This document shows, piece by piece, positions 18,438 to 28,089 of a stretch of 64,000 bases of DNA; positions within the stretch are counted from its first letter, which is position 1; each line of letters starts with the position of its first letter. The position numbers were made by a program, and so were the translations under genes. Origin of the DNA: DATAGF01 sp963834875. Its GTDB lineage: Bacteria > Actinomycetota > Thermoleophilia > Miltoncostaeales > Miltoncostaeaceae. The notes beneath the pieces were generated by a model. It searched no databases and had not been told where the DNA came from. It saw only the letters and a program-made list of their open reading frames with translations. The stretch lies in NCBI GenBank assembly GCA_963834875.1, contig CAWIDG010000033.1:124001-188000 (forward strand), in the 5' to 3' direction.

Positions 18438-19296
18438 GGACCCCGTCCTTTCGGTTGAGCAGGTTCATCACGAGGACGGTGGCCAGGGCGAGGAGCGCCA
18501 GGACCACCGATGCGCTGTACGCGGACACGTAGTCGAACGACTGGTACTGCTCCTCCACGTGGAGGGTCATGGTCTGGGTCTTCTCGGCGATCGAGCCCGA
18601 GACCACGCGCACGGCGCCGTACTCGCCCAGCGCGCGGGCCGTCGTGAGCACGACGCCGTAGATCAGGCCCCACTTGATCGCGGGGAGGGTGATGCGCCAG
18701 AAGGTGCTGAAGGCCCCGGAGCCGAGGGTCGCGGCCGCCTCCTCCTGCTCGGTCCCCACCTCGCGCAGGACCGGGACGACCTCGCGCACGACGAACGGCA
18801 GGCAGATGAAGATCGTCGCGAGGACCATCCCGGGGAGGGCGAAGATCACCTGCACCCCCGCGTCCTCGGCCGCCGGCCCGAACCAGCCGTCGTTGCCCCA
18901 CACGAGGATCAGCGCGAGCCCGACGACCACGGGTGAGAGCGCGAGCGGAAGGTCGATGAGGGCGCTGATCAGCGGCTTCCCGGGCACGCGGCGGCGCACC
19001 AGGATGAGCGCCGCCGCGACGCCGAAGACGGCGTTGAGCGGCACGGCGATCGCCGTGATGAGGAGCGTCAGCTTGAGCGCGTGCACGGCGGCGGGGTCCG
19101 TGATCGCGTCCCAGAAGGCGCCGAAGCCGTCGTCGAAGGCGTTCCAGAAGACGAGCGCCAGCGGGGCGGCGAGGATCACGGCCAGGTAGCCGAGGGCGGC
19201 GATCCGCAGCCCGTACCGGCTCCCGGCGGCCGCGGCCCGCTGGCCCCGGGTGCCGGGCGGCTTCGCAGGGACCGGCATGGCCGGGCTATCGGGCAT
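18418..19296 (-). CDS. cysW: Sulfate ABC transporter permease CysW
   Basis: A 292-residue permease with six membrane segments and the inner-membrane EAA loop EEEAAATLGSGAFSTFWRIT. RALGEYGAVRVVSGSI is typical for CysW. It starts 11 bases inside the end of cysT and ends inside the start of cysA. It forms the heterodimeric channel with CysT. Confidence 0.93.
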   Translation of the reverse strand: MPDSPAMPVPAKPPGTRGQRAAAAGSRYGLRIAALGYLAVILAAPLALVFWNAFDDGFGAFWDAITDPAAVHALKLTLLITAIAVPLNAVFGVAAALILVRRRVPGKPLISALIDLPLALSPVVVGLALILVWGNDGWFGPAAEDAGVQVIFALPGMVLATIFICLPFVVREVVPVLREVGTEQEEAAATLGSGAFSTFWRITLPAIKWGLIYGVVLTTARALGEYGAVRVVSGSIAEKTQTMTLHVEEQYQSFDYVSAYSASVVLALLALATVLVMNLLNRKDGVRGDHGH

Positions 19297-20120
19297 GGCG
19301 CGAGCTCCAGCGCTCGACGGCGGACAGGATCAGCAGTGCGGCCAGCGAGAGCAGCAGCAGGAACACGGACACGGCGGCGGCCGCGTCGGCGTTGTCCGAC
19401 TCGATCTGGCTGTAGATGTAGAACGAGGCGACCTGGTCGTCGAAGGGGATGTTCCCCGTGATCAGCACCAGCGAGCCGAACTCGCCGAGCGCCCGCGAGA
19501 AGGCCAGGCCGCAGCCCCCGATCACGGCCGGCAGCAGGTTCGGGAAGATGATGCGGCGGAAGATCGTGAAGGGCCCGGCGCCGAGCGACGCGGCCGCCTG
19601 CTCCATCTCCCGGTCGAGCTCGATCAGCACCGGCTGCACGGCCCGCACCACGAAGGGCAGCGTCACCAGCAGCAGGGCGACGACGATGCCGGCTTTGGTG
19701 AACGCGATGTTGATCCCCGTCGGGCCCTTGGGCCCGTAGAGCGCGAGCAGCGTGAGGCCGGCGACGATCGTGGGCAGGGCGAAGGGGAGGTCGATCAGCG
19801 AGTTGACCACCCCCTTGCCGGGGAAGCGGTCGCGCACGAGCACCCAGGCGATCAGGGTGCCCATGACCGCGTTGATCACCGTGACGATCGCCGAGACGAT
19901 CAGCGTCAGCTTGACCGCGTACCACGCCTGCGTCGTTGGTGATCGCGTCCCAGAACCCGCTCCAGCCCTCGTCGAAGGCGCCCGCGGTCAGCGCGGCCAG
20001 CGGGATGAGCACGATGATGCTCATGTAGAGCACCGCGATGCCCATCCCGAGCGGGGCGACGGCGCGCCCCGCTCCGAAGGACACCCGGGGGAGCCGGGCT
20101 GTCGGGGTGGTGCTACTCAT
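19286..20120 (-). CDS. cysT: Sulfate ABC transporter permease CysT/CysU (one frame break)
   Basis: N-terminal part (MSSTTPTARLPRVSFGAG to FWDAITND) and the rest (AWYAVKLTLIVSAIVTV onwards) are joined across one extra base near 19,935; the interval is 3n+1. The EAA loop MEQAAASLGAGPFTIFRRII and FSRALGEFGSLVLITGNIP identify the CysT family. Six membrane segments. The ATG start overlaps the cysP stop. Confidence 0.92.
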
Positions 20121-21160
20121 CTTCCTGGCTGAACCCCCTGCCGGCGAAGATGTCGGCCATCACGCCCGTGTCCGGCTCGAAGAACTCGTCCTTGAACGCC
20201 TTCCAGCCGCCGACCGCGTCGATCTCGAACAGGCCGGGCGGGTCGGGGTAGGTCGACGCGTTCGCCTTCGCGACCGCCGGGTCGACCGAGCGGTAGCCCT
20301 TGGCGGCGAAGACCTCCTGCGCCGGCGTGCTCAGGGCGTAGTCGACGAACGCCTTCGCGGCCGTCGGGTTGCCGCTGGTGGTCGTCACGGCGATCGGGTT
20401 CTGGATCAGGATCGTCTCGTCGGGGATGACGTACTCCACCGGCTCGCCGGCCTGCTGCGCGGTGATCGCCTCGTTCTCGTAGGCGAGCAGCACGTCGCCC
20501 TTGCCGGCGGTGAACACCTGGAGCGACTCGCGGGCGCCCTTGGGCTGGACCGGGACGTTCGCGAAGAGCCGCTGCAGGTACTCGAGCGCCTCCTGCTTGG
20601 TCTTGCCCTGCGCGAGCTGGGCGCCGTAGGCCGCGCCGATGTTCCACTGGGCGCCGCCCGAGGTGAACGGGTTGGGCGTGATGACCTCGACGCCGTCCTC
20701 CACGAGGTCGTCCCAGGTCCGGATGTCCTTCGGGTTGCCCTCGCGCACGGCGAAGACCACGACCGAGTTGCTGACGAAGCCCTTGGTCGGGCCCTGGGCC
20801 CAGTCGGCGTCGACGATGCCGGGCTCCACGAGGCGGTTGACGTCCGGGCGCCAGCGAGAGGGCCAGCACGTCGGCGTCGAGGCCGGCCTCGACGGCGCGG
20901 CTCTGGTCGCCCGAGGGGCCGTAGGACTGCTCGAAGTCGATCCCCTCGCCCGCGGGGGTCGCCTGGAAGGCCGGGATGACCTCCTCGTAGACCTCGCGCG
21001 GGGTCGTGTAGCCGACCAGGGTGAGGGTGGAGTCACCGCCCCCTCCCGCCGTGTTGCCGCTGGCCTCGTCGTCGCCGCCGCAGCCGGCGACGACCGCCAG
21101 GCTGGCCGCGACGAGGGCGAGCGGCGCGAGAAGGGCGCTGAATCTGTGACGTAGGATCAC
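20113..21160 (-). CDS. cysP: Sulfate-binding lipoprotein (CysP/Sbp; one frame break)
   Basis: Periplasm-side binding protein of the sulfate importer. The signal ends in VVAGCGG, a lipobox. The conserved Sbp blocks QSYGPSGDQSRAV, NPKDIRTWDDL, NPFTSGGAQWN and LAYENEA are present. One extra G near 20,853 separates ALSLAP from DVNRLVEPGIVDADW, giving a 3n+1 interval. GTG start at 21160 with AAGGAG just upstream. First gene of the cys operon. Confidence 0.92.
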
Positions 21161-21258
21161 TCCACACTCCTTGGTCGGAAACGGGCCAGGCGGGTGAGTC
21201 GCGCCCTCCTCGTGGCCGCGGGGAGGGCGCGGTGCCATTCCGATTCAGGATTACCGGG

Positions 21259-21277
21259 TTATCTCGAGCTACGATAA
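21259..21277. promoter_or_regulatory. Dyad between cysP and the lyase gene
   Basis: TTATC at 21259-21263 is mirrored by GATAA at 21273-21277 within an AT-richer patch of the divergent region. It could be an operator or promoter element for the sulfate operon. Only short arms, so weak evidence. Confidence 0.25.
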
Positions 21278-21329
21278 TCGGTCGCGGAAGCATTGTGACG
21301 GCGCCCGGAATGTCAAGGAGGAGCGGGGC

Positions 21330-22845
21330 TTGCGGCGTGAGGACGGCTATCTGGGCGCCGGCGGGCGCCTCGAGGGGGGCCCGGCGCCGGAGCTGGTGGC
21401 GTCCGGCTACGCCCACGAGATCGACGCGGCGCCGCGGCTGGCGCCCTGGCTGTCGCTCGCCGACATCGCCCACGCCGTCGCCCTCGCCGAGGCCGGCGCG
21501 ATCCCGGCGGCCGACGCGCGCGCGCTGCTCGGCGGCCTGCTGGACCTCGACGAGGTCCCCGCGGCGGAGTTCCCCTGGAGGCCCGAGCTCGGCGACGCGT
21601 TCAACTCCCGCGAGGCCGCCCTGACCGAGCGCGTCGGGCCCGGGCGCGGCGGGGTGGCTCAGCGCCGGGCGCCCGCGGCGGGAGGCGTTCCGGGTGGCCC
21701 TGCGCCTCTGCGCGCGCGCGGGCACGGTCGACCTGCAGGGCGCGGTGATCGACGGCGCGGCGGCGCTCGTCGATCTCTCGGAGCGCCACGCCGGCGACCT
21801 GGCCGCCGACTACACCTACCTCCAGCCGGCCCAGCCGACCACGATCGGCCACCTCCTGCTCGCGTACGCCCACCCGGCGCTGCGCGACGCCGAGCGCCTG
21901 CGCGCCTGCCACGCGCGGCTCGACCTGAGCGTCGCCGGGGCGGGCGGCAGCGCCGGCTCGCGCTGGCCGCTCGACCGCGCCCGGCTCGCCGACCTGCTGG
22001 GGTGCTCCGGCGTCGTCCGGCACACCAAGGACGCGATGTGGCAGGCCGACGTCTACGTCGAGCTCGCGGCCGCCGTGGCCACGGCGGCAACCCACGGCTC
22101 CCAGCTCGCCCAGGATCTCGAGATCCTCGCCAGCCAGGAGTTCGCGGCCGTCGTCCTCGCCGACCGCCACAGCCGCGCGAGCGCGCTGATGCCGCAGAAG
22201 CGCAACCCCTACGCGCTGGCGGCCATCCGCACCCAGGCCGGCATCGCCTCCGGCGAGCTGGCGGCGATCCTCGTGACCCTGCACACCGGCTCGGCCCGGA
22301 CCGACCACTTCCACCTGCTCAACGGGAGCATCCCGCGCCTGCTCGACGGGTCGGTCGCGATCGCCCGGCTGGCCGCCGAGGTGGTCGCGGGCCTCGAGGT
22401 GCGCCCCGAGCCGTTCGCCCGGGCCGCCCGCGAGGGCTTCACCGCCGCGGCCGACGTGGCCGACGTCCTCGCGCAGGAGGCCGGGCTCGACTACCGCACG
22501 GCGCACCGGGTGGTGGGCCGGGCGGTGCGCGACCTGGTGGCCGAGGGCCGCTCCCCGGGCGACCTGACGCCGCAGCGCCTCGCCCGCGCCGGCGAGGCGG
22601 CGGCCTCCCGCGAGGTGGTGATCTCGGAGGCGTCGCTCTCGGCGGCCCTCGACCCGGCGGCCGCCGCGGCCACGCGGCCCCAGGCCGGCTCCTCGGCCGC
22701 CGCCGAGGTGGAGGCGATGATCGCCGACGCGCGCCGGGCGATCGCGGACGGCCGGCGCGTCAGCGCGGAGGCCCGGGCCCGGGAGGTGGCGGCGCGGGAG
22801 GCCCTGCTGGGGCGGGCGCGGGAGCTGGCGGGCCGGCCGGGCTGA
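21330..22845 (+). CDS. Argininosuccinate lyase-superfamily protein (one frame break)
   Basis: Member of the fumarase/argininosuccinate lyase superfamily. The order of blocks fits: GYLGAGGRLEG at the start, EAALTERVG, TYLQPAQPTTIGHLLLAYAH (the second conserved region) and SALMPQKRNPYA, the superfamily signature near a usual GSSxMPxKxNP. One extra base near 21,655 splits the gene and makes a 3n+1 interval. The TTG start has AAGGAGG 8 bases upstream. Signature differences, such as HTKDAMWQADVYVE, make true ArgH activity uncertain; no other arginine gene is nearby. Confidence 0.7.
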
Positions 22846-23443
22846 CCACCACCTGGGTTCGGATGCGCCTCGCGTAGCGCTCCAGCAGGCGGAACAGCGC
22901 CGGCCCGATCGCCAGGGCGAAGACCACGTTCCCGGCCGCGTGCGCGACGTCGAACGGGATGCTGCGCCCGGTGACGAGCGTGAAGGCCGCCCAGCTCACC
23001 TCGGGGCCGAACGAGGCGAGGAACCAGACGTTCATCGACCAGCTGAAGATCAGGCCCCACAGGCCGGCCACCAGGGCCAGCCCGACCGCGCGGCGGCAGA
23101 CCGGCCGCAGCAGGGCGCCCGTGAGGCCGGCCGCCGCCCAGAGGGCCATCTGGGGCGGCGTCCAGGGGCCCTGGCCGAGGAAGCTGTTCGAGATCAGGCC
23201 GGCGATCGGCCCGACCGCCAGGCCGGCGCGCGGGCCGAGCGCGGCGCCGGCGACGATGCAGGTCGTCGTGACGGGCTGGACCCCGGGGAGGGGCGAGAAC
23301 AGCACCCGGCCGGCGGCGGCGACGGCGCCGAGGGTGGCGACGAGGGCGAGCTCCTTGGTGCCGTCGCGCCCGCGCTCCAGCGCCACGACGCCGATCGCGA
23401 GGGCGAGCACCAGCACGACCAGCACGGTCGCCGAGGCGCTCAC
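22760..23443 (-). CDS. ECF transporter substrate-binding (S) component, probably for cobalamin
   Basis: A 227-residue membrane protein with about six hydrophobic helices and the S-component pattern VLFSPLPGVQPVTTTCIVAGAALGPRAG. The GTG start overlaps the ATPase stop (GTGA). The operon begins with a cobalamin riboswitch, so vitamin B12 or a corrinoid is the likely substrate. The Pro-rich C-terminal 25 residues overlap the end of the convergent lyase gene. Confidence 0.8.
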   Translation of the reverse strand: MSASATVLVVLVLALAIGVVALERGRDGTKELALVATLGAVAAAGRVLFSPLPGVQPVTTTCIVAGAALGPRAGLAVGPIAGLISNSFLGQGPWTPPQMALWAAAGLTGALLRPVCRRAVGLALVAGLWGLIFSWSMNVWFLASFGPEVSWAAFTLVTGRSIPFDVAHAAGNVVFALAIGPALFRLLERYARRIRTQVVVSPAGPPAPAPAPAGPPAPPPPGPGPPR

Positions 23444-24846
23444 GGCGCCGCCCCCGCGGGCTCGCGCGCCGGGGCGGCGGGGCGCACCGACCCGCCGGCC
23501 ATCTCCAGCGCGACGTCGCCGGCGGCCCGGGCGAAGCCGCCGTCGTGCGTCGCCACGATCACCGCCGCGCCCTCCGCGGCCCGGGCCCGGAGGGTGCGGG
23601 CGAGCGCCGCCTTGCGGTCCGGGTCCATCCCCCGGGTGGGCTCGTCGAGGGCGATCACGCCCGGCCGCGCCGCGAGGATGGCCGCCAGGGCGACCCGCTC
23701 GCGCTGGCCCACCGACAGCTCGAGCGGGTGCCGGCCGGCGAGCGCGGTCAGGCCGTGCTGCTCGAGCGCCTCGGCCAGACGGGCGCGCCGCTCGGCGGCG
23801 GTCAGCCCGAGGCGGGAGAGCGCGAAGCCCACCTCGTCGTCGACGCGCTCGGTCAGCAGGTGCCGCCCGGGGTCCTGGCCCACCAGGCCGACCTCGGGAA
23901 ACCGCCGCTCGGCGGGCAGCCCGGTGACGTCGCGGCCCCCCAGGACCACGCGGCCGGCGTCCGGGCGGTGCAGGCCCGCGAGCACGCGCAGGAGGGTCGT
24001 CTTGCCGCTGCCGTTGGGGCCGCGGAGGGTCGTCACCCGGCCGGCGTGGAGCTCCAGTCGCGCGCCGCGGAGCACCGGGGTGCCGGGGTGGCCGGCGTCA
24101 ACGTCCTCGAGCGCGGCGAGCACCGGGCCGGCCGGTGCGGGTGCCGGCGCCTCGGCGCCGGGCGGGTCGGGGCCGGCCGCCTCCAGGCGGCCCCGGCGCA
24201 CCGCCAGCAGGCGGTCGGCGAGGGCCCGCGCCCGGTCGGGCCGGTGCTCGGCGATCGCGACCGCGACCCCGCCGCCGGCGAGCGCCCGCAGGGTCCTCCC
24301 GAGCGCCGCCGCGGCCGCGTCGTCGAGCTGCGAGGTGGGCTCGTCCATGAGCAGCACGGCCGGCGCGGGCGCCAGGACGGCCGCGAGGGCCACCCGCTGG
24401 CGCTCGCCTCCCGACAGCGTCGCGATCGACCGCTCCGCCAGGTGGGCGGCGCCGGCGAGGGCGAGGGCCTCGCGCACGCGTCCCGGGATGCGTTCGGCGG
24501 GGACGCCGGCGCTCTCGAGGCCGAACGCGACGTCGCGCGCCACCGACCCGAGCACGGCCTGGCCCTCCGGGTCCTGGAAGACCATCCCCGCCATGCGGGC
24601 GATCCGCGCGGGTCGCGCCGTGAGCGTGTCGTGGCCGGCAACGGTCACCCGCCCCGAGAAGGCGCCGCCGTGGAAGTGGGGCACGAGACCGCACAGGGCG
24701 CGCAGGAGCGTCAACTTGCCCTCGCCCGAGGGGCCCTCCAGCAGCAGCACCTCCCCCTCGGCCAGCTCCAGGTCAACCCCGTCGAGCGCCGGGGCGGCCG
24801 CGCCGCCGTAGGTGAACGCGAGGCCCTCGGCGACGGCCGCGGTCAC
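23440..24846 (-). CDS. ECF transporter energising protein with two fused ABC ATPase domains
   Basis: A 468-residue tandem ATPase (EcfA-A' fusion). Domain 1: Walker A GPSGEGKLT, signature LSGGERQRVAL, Walker B LLMDEPTSQLDD. Domain 2: Walker A GPNGSGKTT, signature LSVGQRERVAL, Walker B IALDEPTRGMD. In domain 1 the Ser/Thr after the Walker lysine is Leu (codon TTG, one base from TCG), which would harm Mg-ATP binding if real. The GTG start overlaps the T-component stop. It powers the T and S membrane subunits encoded beside it. Confidence 0.88.
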   Translation of the reverse strand: MTAAVAEGLAFTYGGAAAPALDGVDLELAEGEVLLLEGPSGEGKLTLLRALCGLVPHFHGGAFSGRVTVAGHDTLTARPARIARMAGMVFQDPEGQAVLGSVARDVAFGLESAGVPAERIPGRVREALALAGAAHLAERSIATLSGGERQRVALAAVLAPAPAVLLMDEPTSQLDDAAAAALGRTLRALAGGGVAVAIAEHRPDRARALADRLLAVRRGRLEAAGPDPPGAEAPAPAPAGPVLAALEDVDAGHPGTPVLRGARLELHAGRVTTLRGPNGSGKTTLLRVLAGLHRPDAGRVVLGGRDVTGLPAERRFPEVGLVGQDPGRHLLTERVDDEVGFALSRLGLTAAERRARLAEALEQHGLTALAGRHPLELSVGQRERVALAAILAARPGVIALDEPTRGMDPDRKAALARTLRARAAEGAAVIVATHDGGFARAAGDVALEMAGGSVRPAAPAREPAGAAP

Positions 24847-25704
24847 GGAGACCGCCGCAGGACCAGGGCGGCTCCCCCGAGCGCCCCGGCCACGACCGCG
24901 GCCAGGGCGACCGCCCCCGGCGCGAGGACGGGGTCGAGGGTCGGGTAGTACGAGTACGGGGCGAGGCCGAGGACCAGCGCGGCGATCGCCGCCACGGCGA
25001 GCGCGCCGCCGAGCGCCAGCACGCCCCACTCGGCGCGGTCGTAGGGGCGCTCGGGCAGGCGCGTGCGCGGGCCGGCCCCGTAGCCGCGCGCCGCCATCGC
25101 CTCGGCGATGTCCAGGCCGCGCTCGAGGCTCGACGCCAGAAGGGGCAGCGCCAGGGGCGCCGCCCGGCGCGCCCGGCCGCTCCATCCCCCCGTCGCGAGG
25201 TCGAACGCCACGCAGCCGGGCCGTCTCGGCGATCGCCCGGGCGTCGCGCTCGAGCGTCGGCATGAGGCGCGCCGCGAGGGCGCAGGTCAGCGCCGAGCGG
25301 GGGGCGACCCGCGCCACCTGGGCCTGGAGCCGGTCGGCGTCGATGTGCGCGAGGACCGCTCCCACGAGCACCGCGACCGCGAACAGCCGGAGCCCGATCG
25401 CCAGGCCGGCCGCGATCTCCTCGGCGGTCACCTCGAGGTCGATCACGGCGACCTCCGGGCCCTGCCACAGGATGAGGTCGCCCTCGGCCGCGACGAACGG
25501 GTTGAGCAACGCCAGGGAGAGCCCGCTGATGAGCCCCCCGATCACGAACCAGCGGCCGGGGCGGCCGGGGGCCGCCGCGAGGAGCGCCAGGGCCCCGGCC
25601 GCCGCGGCCGTCAGCACGAGCGGGTGGTCGTCGGCGAAGGCGATGACGATCGCGGCCAGGCCGAGCAGGAGCACCGGCCCCGGCGCCCTGCGGCCGCCGG
25701 TCAC
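24843..25704 (-). CDS. ecfT: ECF transporter transmembrane (T) component (one frame break)
   Basis: CbiQ/EcfT-type membrane protein. The N-terminal two thirds has helices and ALAARLMPTLERDARAIAE; the conserved coupling region follows as SLERGLDIAEAMAARGYG, close to the family's A-R-G motif. One extra G near 25,215 splits the gene (3n+1 interval). The GTG start overlaps the stop of the lipoprotein gene. It links the ATPases to the S component. Confidence 0.85.
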
Positions 25705-26603
25705 GGCCCCGTCCGGCCGCCGGCCTGCAGCGGGTCGCCGTCGCCGTCGAAGGCCACGGCGTACCGCAGGCGCACCACCGAGGGATCCGCGGCGATCGTC
25801 TCCGCCGCCGCCTGCGCGGCCGCCGCGTCGAGGCCGGCGACGGCCAGCAGCGCGCCGTCGCCCGGCGCCAGGCCCGTCGGCACCGCCGCGGCCAGCGCGC
25901 GCGCGCCGGGCACCGGACGGCGGGCGTCCGCGCCGGGGCCGAGGGCCGTGACCCGGCCGTCCTCGACCGCGACCGTGAGCCCGGCGCGGTCGGGGTCGTC
26001 GAGCGCCCGGCGCCACGCGGGGTCGCGCCTCGCCAGCGCCTCGCTCTCGCCCACCCGGACCCGCCACGCGGAGTCGCCCTGCGTCAGCTCGGCGCCGGCG
26101 TCCTCGAGCGCGGCGGCGAGGGGCGGATCGGCCGCGACCTCCTCCGCGTCACCGCCCGGGACCGCGAACGGGGCCGGCCACATCCCCACGACCGCGGGGG
26201 TGTCCATGAGCCCGCCCCAGTCGCGGTAGTCCCACCAGACGGCGCCGCCGTCGGCCAGGTCGACCTCCTCGGCGCTCACGGAGGCGGAGATGCCGTCGAC
26301 GAAGAAGAACCAGTCCCGGCTCGCTCCGGCGTCGCTCCGGAGGCCCAGCATCCCGGCGACGAACCCGCCGCCGTAGGCCGTCTCGACCTCGGTCGCGCCG
26401 CGGAGCGCCCGCATCACCGACTGGCCGGGCTCCACGCGCACGTCGAGCAGCGTCTCCGCCCCGTAGCCGGCCGTCGCCGTGATGGTCGCCGCCGCCTCGT
26501 CCGCCGCCGGCGCGTCCTGGGAGCGGTGCTCGCAGCCCGCCGCGAGCGCCGCGGCCAGGAGGGCCGCGATCAGGGCGAGAGCCCGCCCGGGTCGTCGTCG
26601 CAC
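25701..26603 (-). CDS. DUF4430 (transcobalamin C-terminal-like) lipoprotein, putative cobalamin binder
   Basis: A 300-residue lipoprotein: signal ALIAALLAAALAAGC with a lipobox, then a DUF4430 domain (about 45-130) with SVMRALRG, GGGFVAGMLGL and DWFFFVDGI. DUF4430 resembles the C-terminal domain of the animal B12 carriers. It is the first gene after a cobalamin riboswitch and is followed by a complete ECF importer, so a role in capturing B12 at the cell surface is a fair inference. GTG start with GGAGC upstream. Confidence 0.8.
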   Translation of the reverse strand: MRRRPGRALALIAALLAAALAAGCEHRSQDAPAADEAAATITATAGYGAETLLDVRVEPGQSVMRALRGATEVETAYGGGFVAGMLGLRSDAGASRDWFFFVDGISASVSAEEVDLADGGAVWWDYRDWGGLMDTPAVVGMWPAPFAVPGGDAEEVAADPPLAAALEDAGAELTQGDSAWRVRVGESEALARRDPAWRRALDDPDRAGLTVAVEDGRVTALGPGADARRPVPGARALAAAVPTGLAPGDGALLAVAGLDAAAAQAAAETIAADPSVVRLRYAVAFDGDGDPLQAGGRTGP

Positions 26604-26639
26604 CAACTGCTCCGTTCCTCGAAAGCGCTGTCGGTGCTC

Positions 26640-26825
26640 GGGCGGAGGCAGGTCTCCTGGCTTCCGTTCCCAGCGGCGCCGCGCCTTCCCGGGTCCCCCC
26701 AGTGGCCGGCTTCTCGCCCAGCCGCGCCGCTCCCGGTGACAGTGGCGGGACCGCGCCGGACTCGCACCGGCTTCCCTCGAGCGCCCTCGTGGGCGACCAC
26801 CCACCCGAGACCGCCACAGGCTATC
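26640..26825 (-). promoter_or_regulatory. Cobalamin riboswitch
   Basis: On the minus strand the leader has the conserved order of a B12 riboswitch: GCCGGTGCGAGTCCGG, then CCCGCCACTGT, and the B12 box AAGCCAGGAGACCTGCC at 26,647-26,664 (minus strand). It ends about 40 bases before the DUF4430 lipoprotein gene. Bound adenosylcobalamin would switch off the uptake operon. Confidence 0.92.
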
Positions 26826-26868
26826 CGGACGGCGGTGCGAGGGTCGACCTTCGGCCAGGTACCAGCGG

Positions 26869-26898
26869 TTGACAAAGCATCTGAATGTCCTCTACATA
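26869..26898 (+). promoter_or_regulatory. Sigma-70-type promoter
   Basis: TTGACA at 26,869-26,874 is followed after 18 bases by TACATA at 26,893-26,898. It points to the recombinase-fold gene and is unusually close to consensus for this genome. Confidence 0.55.
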
Positions 26899-27043
26899 CC
26901 GAGGCATAACTACCAAAAGCTTCAAGACGAGCGAGGCCGGCGACGGCCCCGCCGCAACGATCGGAAGGCCCTACGTGGGAGAGGACCAGGAACGCGCCCC
27001 GCTCCCGTCGCCGCTTCCTCGCGCCGACGGATCAGGAGGGCAG

Positions 27044-27616
27044 ATGCACGACGAGCTACTGACGCCCGAGGAGGCGCGGGCACTGATCCAGGCGGCCTCC
27101 GGGCGCGCGCCCACGGGCGTCCGGAACCGCGCCCTCGTCGCGATGATGTACCGCTCGGGGCTGCGCCCCGGCGAGGCGCTCGCGCTGGCGGTCGAGGACC
27201 TCGACGCCGAGGCCGGCACGGTCCACGTCCCCGCCCGCAAGGGCGGCAGCCGCCGCACCACGGGCGTGGACGCGACGACGCGCCGCCTGGTGGCCGCCTG
27301 GATCTCCCGGCGCGCCCAGCGCGGGATCGACCCGTCGGCGCCGCTGTTCTGCACGCTGGCCGGCGAGCCGCTGAAGGCGGCGTACGTGCGGGAGCTGCTG
27401 CCGCGGCTCGCCCGCCGGGCCCGGATCGCCAAGCGGGTCCACCCCCTGGCGCTGCGCTACGCCAACGCGGCCGAGCTGGCCGAGGAGGGCCTGCCCGCGC
27501 CCATGATCGACCGCCACCTCGGCGTCGCGCCGCTGGGCGCGGCGCGCCGCTACCGCCGGCCGGTGAGCGAGCAGGAGGTCGCCGCCGCAATCGCCGCGCG
27601 CGAGTGGTCCCTCTAG
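27044..27616 (+). CDS. Tyrosine recombinase catalytic-domain protein with degenerate active site
   Basis: A 190-residue protein covering only the catalytic domain of the phage integrase family: LTPEEARALIQAASG, then YRSGLRPGEALALAVEDLD (first catalytic Arg) and ARKGGSRR. The HxLRH box is replaced by PLALRY, keeping Arg but losing the His, and the LGH box is LGV; the final Tyr is in ARRYRRP. Loss of two catalytic residues suggests a non-catalytic or remnant protein. ATG at 27,044 with AGGAGG 5 bases upstream. It ends 182 bases before tRNA-Tyr, outside the island. Confidence 0.7.
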   Translation: MHDELLTPEEARALIQAASGRAPTGVRNRALVAMMYRSGLRPGEALALAVEDLDAEAGTVHVPARKGGSRRTTGVDATTRRLVAAWISRRAQRGIDPSAPLFCTLAGEPLKAAYVRELLPRLARRARIAKRVHPLALRYANAAELAEEGLPAPMIDRHLGVAPLGAARRYRRPVSEQEVAAAIAAREWSL

Positions 27617-27797
27617 CCGCCGCCGGTCGCTGAGCCGCGCGGGCCGTCCGGAGCGCGCGGTTTAGGGGAGCGGCCTGGGCGCGAAGCGCGACCGGCCGAG
27701 CGGGGCCCCCTCAGGGTGGGCGGCCAGCACCCGAGAGCCCGCGCGGCCGCGGCCGTGACCGACGCGGGCGGTGTTACCCTTCCGTCGCCCGTGATCC

Positions 27798-27879
27798 GGG
27801 GGGATGCCCGAGCGGCCAAAGGGAGCGGTCTGTAAAACCGCCGGCTACGCCTACGGAGGTTCGAATCCTCCTCCCCCCA
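27798..27879 (+). tRNA. tRNA-Tyr (GTA)
   Basis: Complete class II tRNA: the acceptor stem GGGGGG pairs with CCCCCC, the anticodon loop CTGTAAA gives GTA, there is a long variable arm, and the T-loop is TTCGAAT. No CCA is encoded. Its 3' part serves as the left attachment site of the island. Confidence 0.95.
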
Positions 27880-27881
27880 TC
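27830..27881 (+). repeat. Left attachment repeat (attL) within tRNA-Tyr
   Basis: 52-bp run from the anticodon loop to two bases past the discriminator, repeated without mismatch and in the same direction at 48,161-48,212. Confidence 0.9.
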
Positions 27882-27977
27882 CAGGGCCTTCTCAGCATGA
27901 CGAGCAGGATCTCGCCCGCGGCGGCCCCCGCCTCGCCATCCGCTCGGAACCGCTCATAACCGCCCAGAAAGGGCGTT

Positions 27978-28000
27978 GACTGTCGCGCGGACTGTCACGC
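27978..28000 (+). repeat. Paired 11-bp repeats inside the left island end
   Basis: GACTGTCGCGC at 27,978 and GACTGTCACGC at 27,990, period 12. Nearly the same pair occurs near the right end. They may be integrase arm-type binding sites. Confidence 0.55.
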
Positions 28001-28089
28001 ATCTCAAGGGGTAGACGCAGCTCGGGTTGACGCCGGGCTCACGTTGACACCGCCGCGCCCAGCGTCCCCGGGACCAGGCCCGGTATTTC

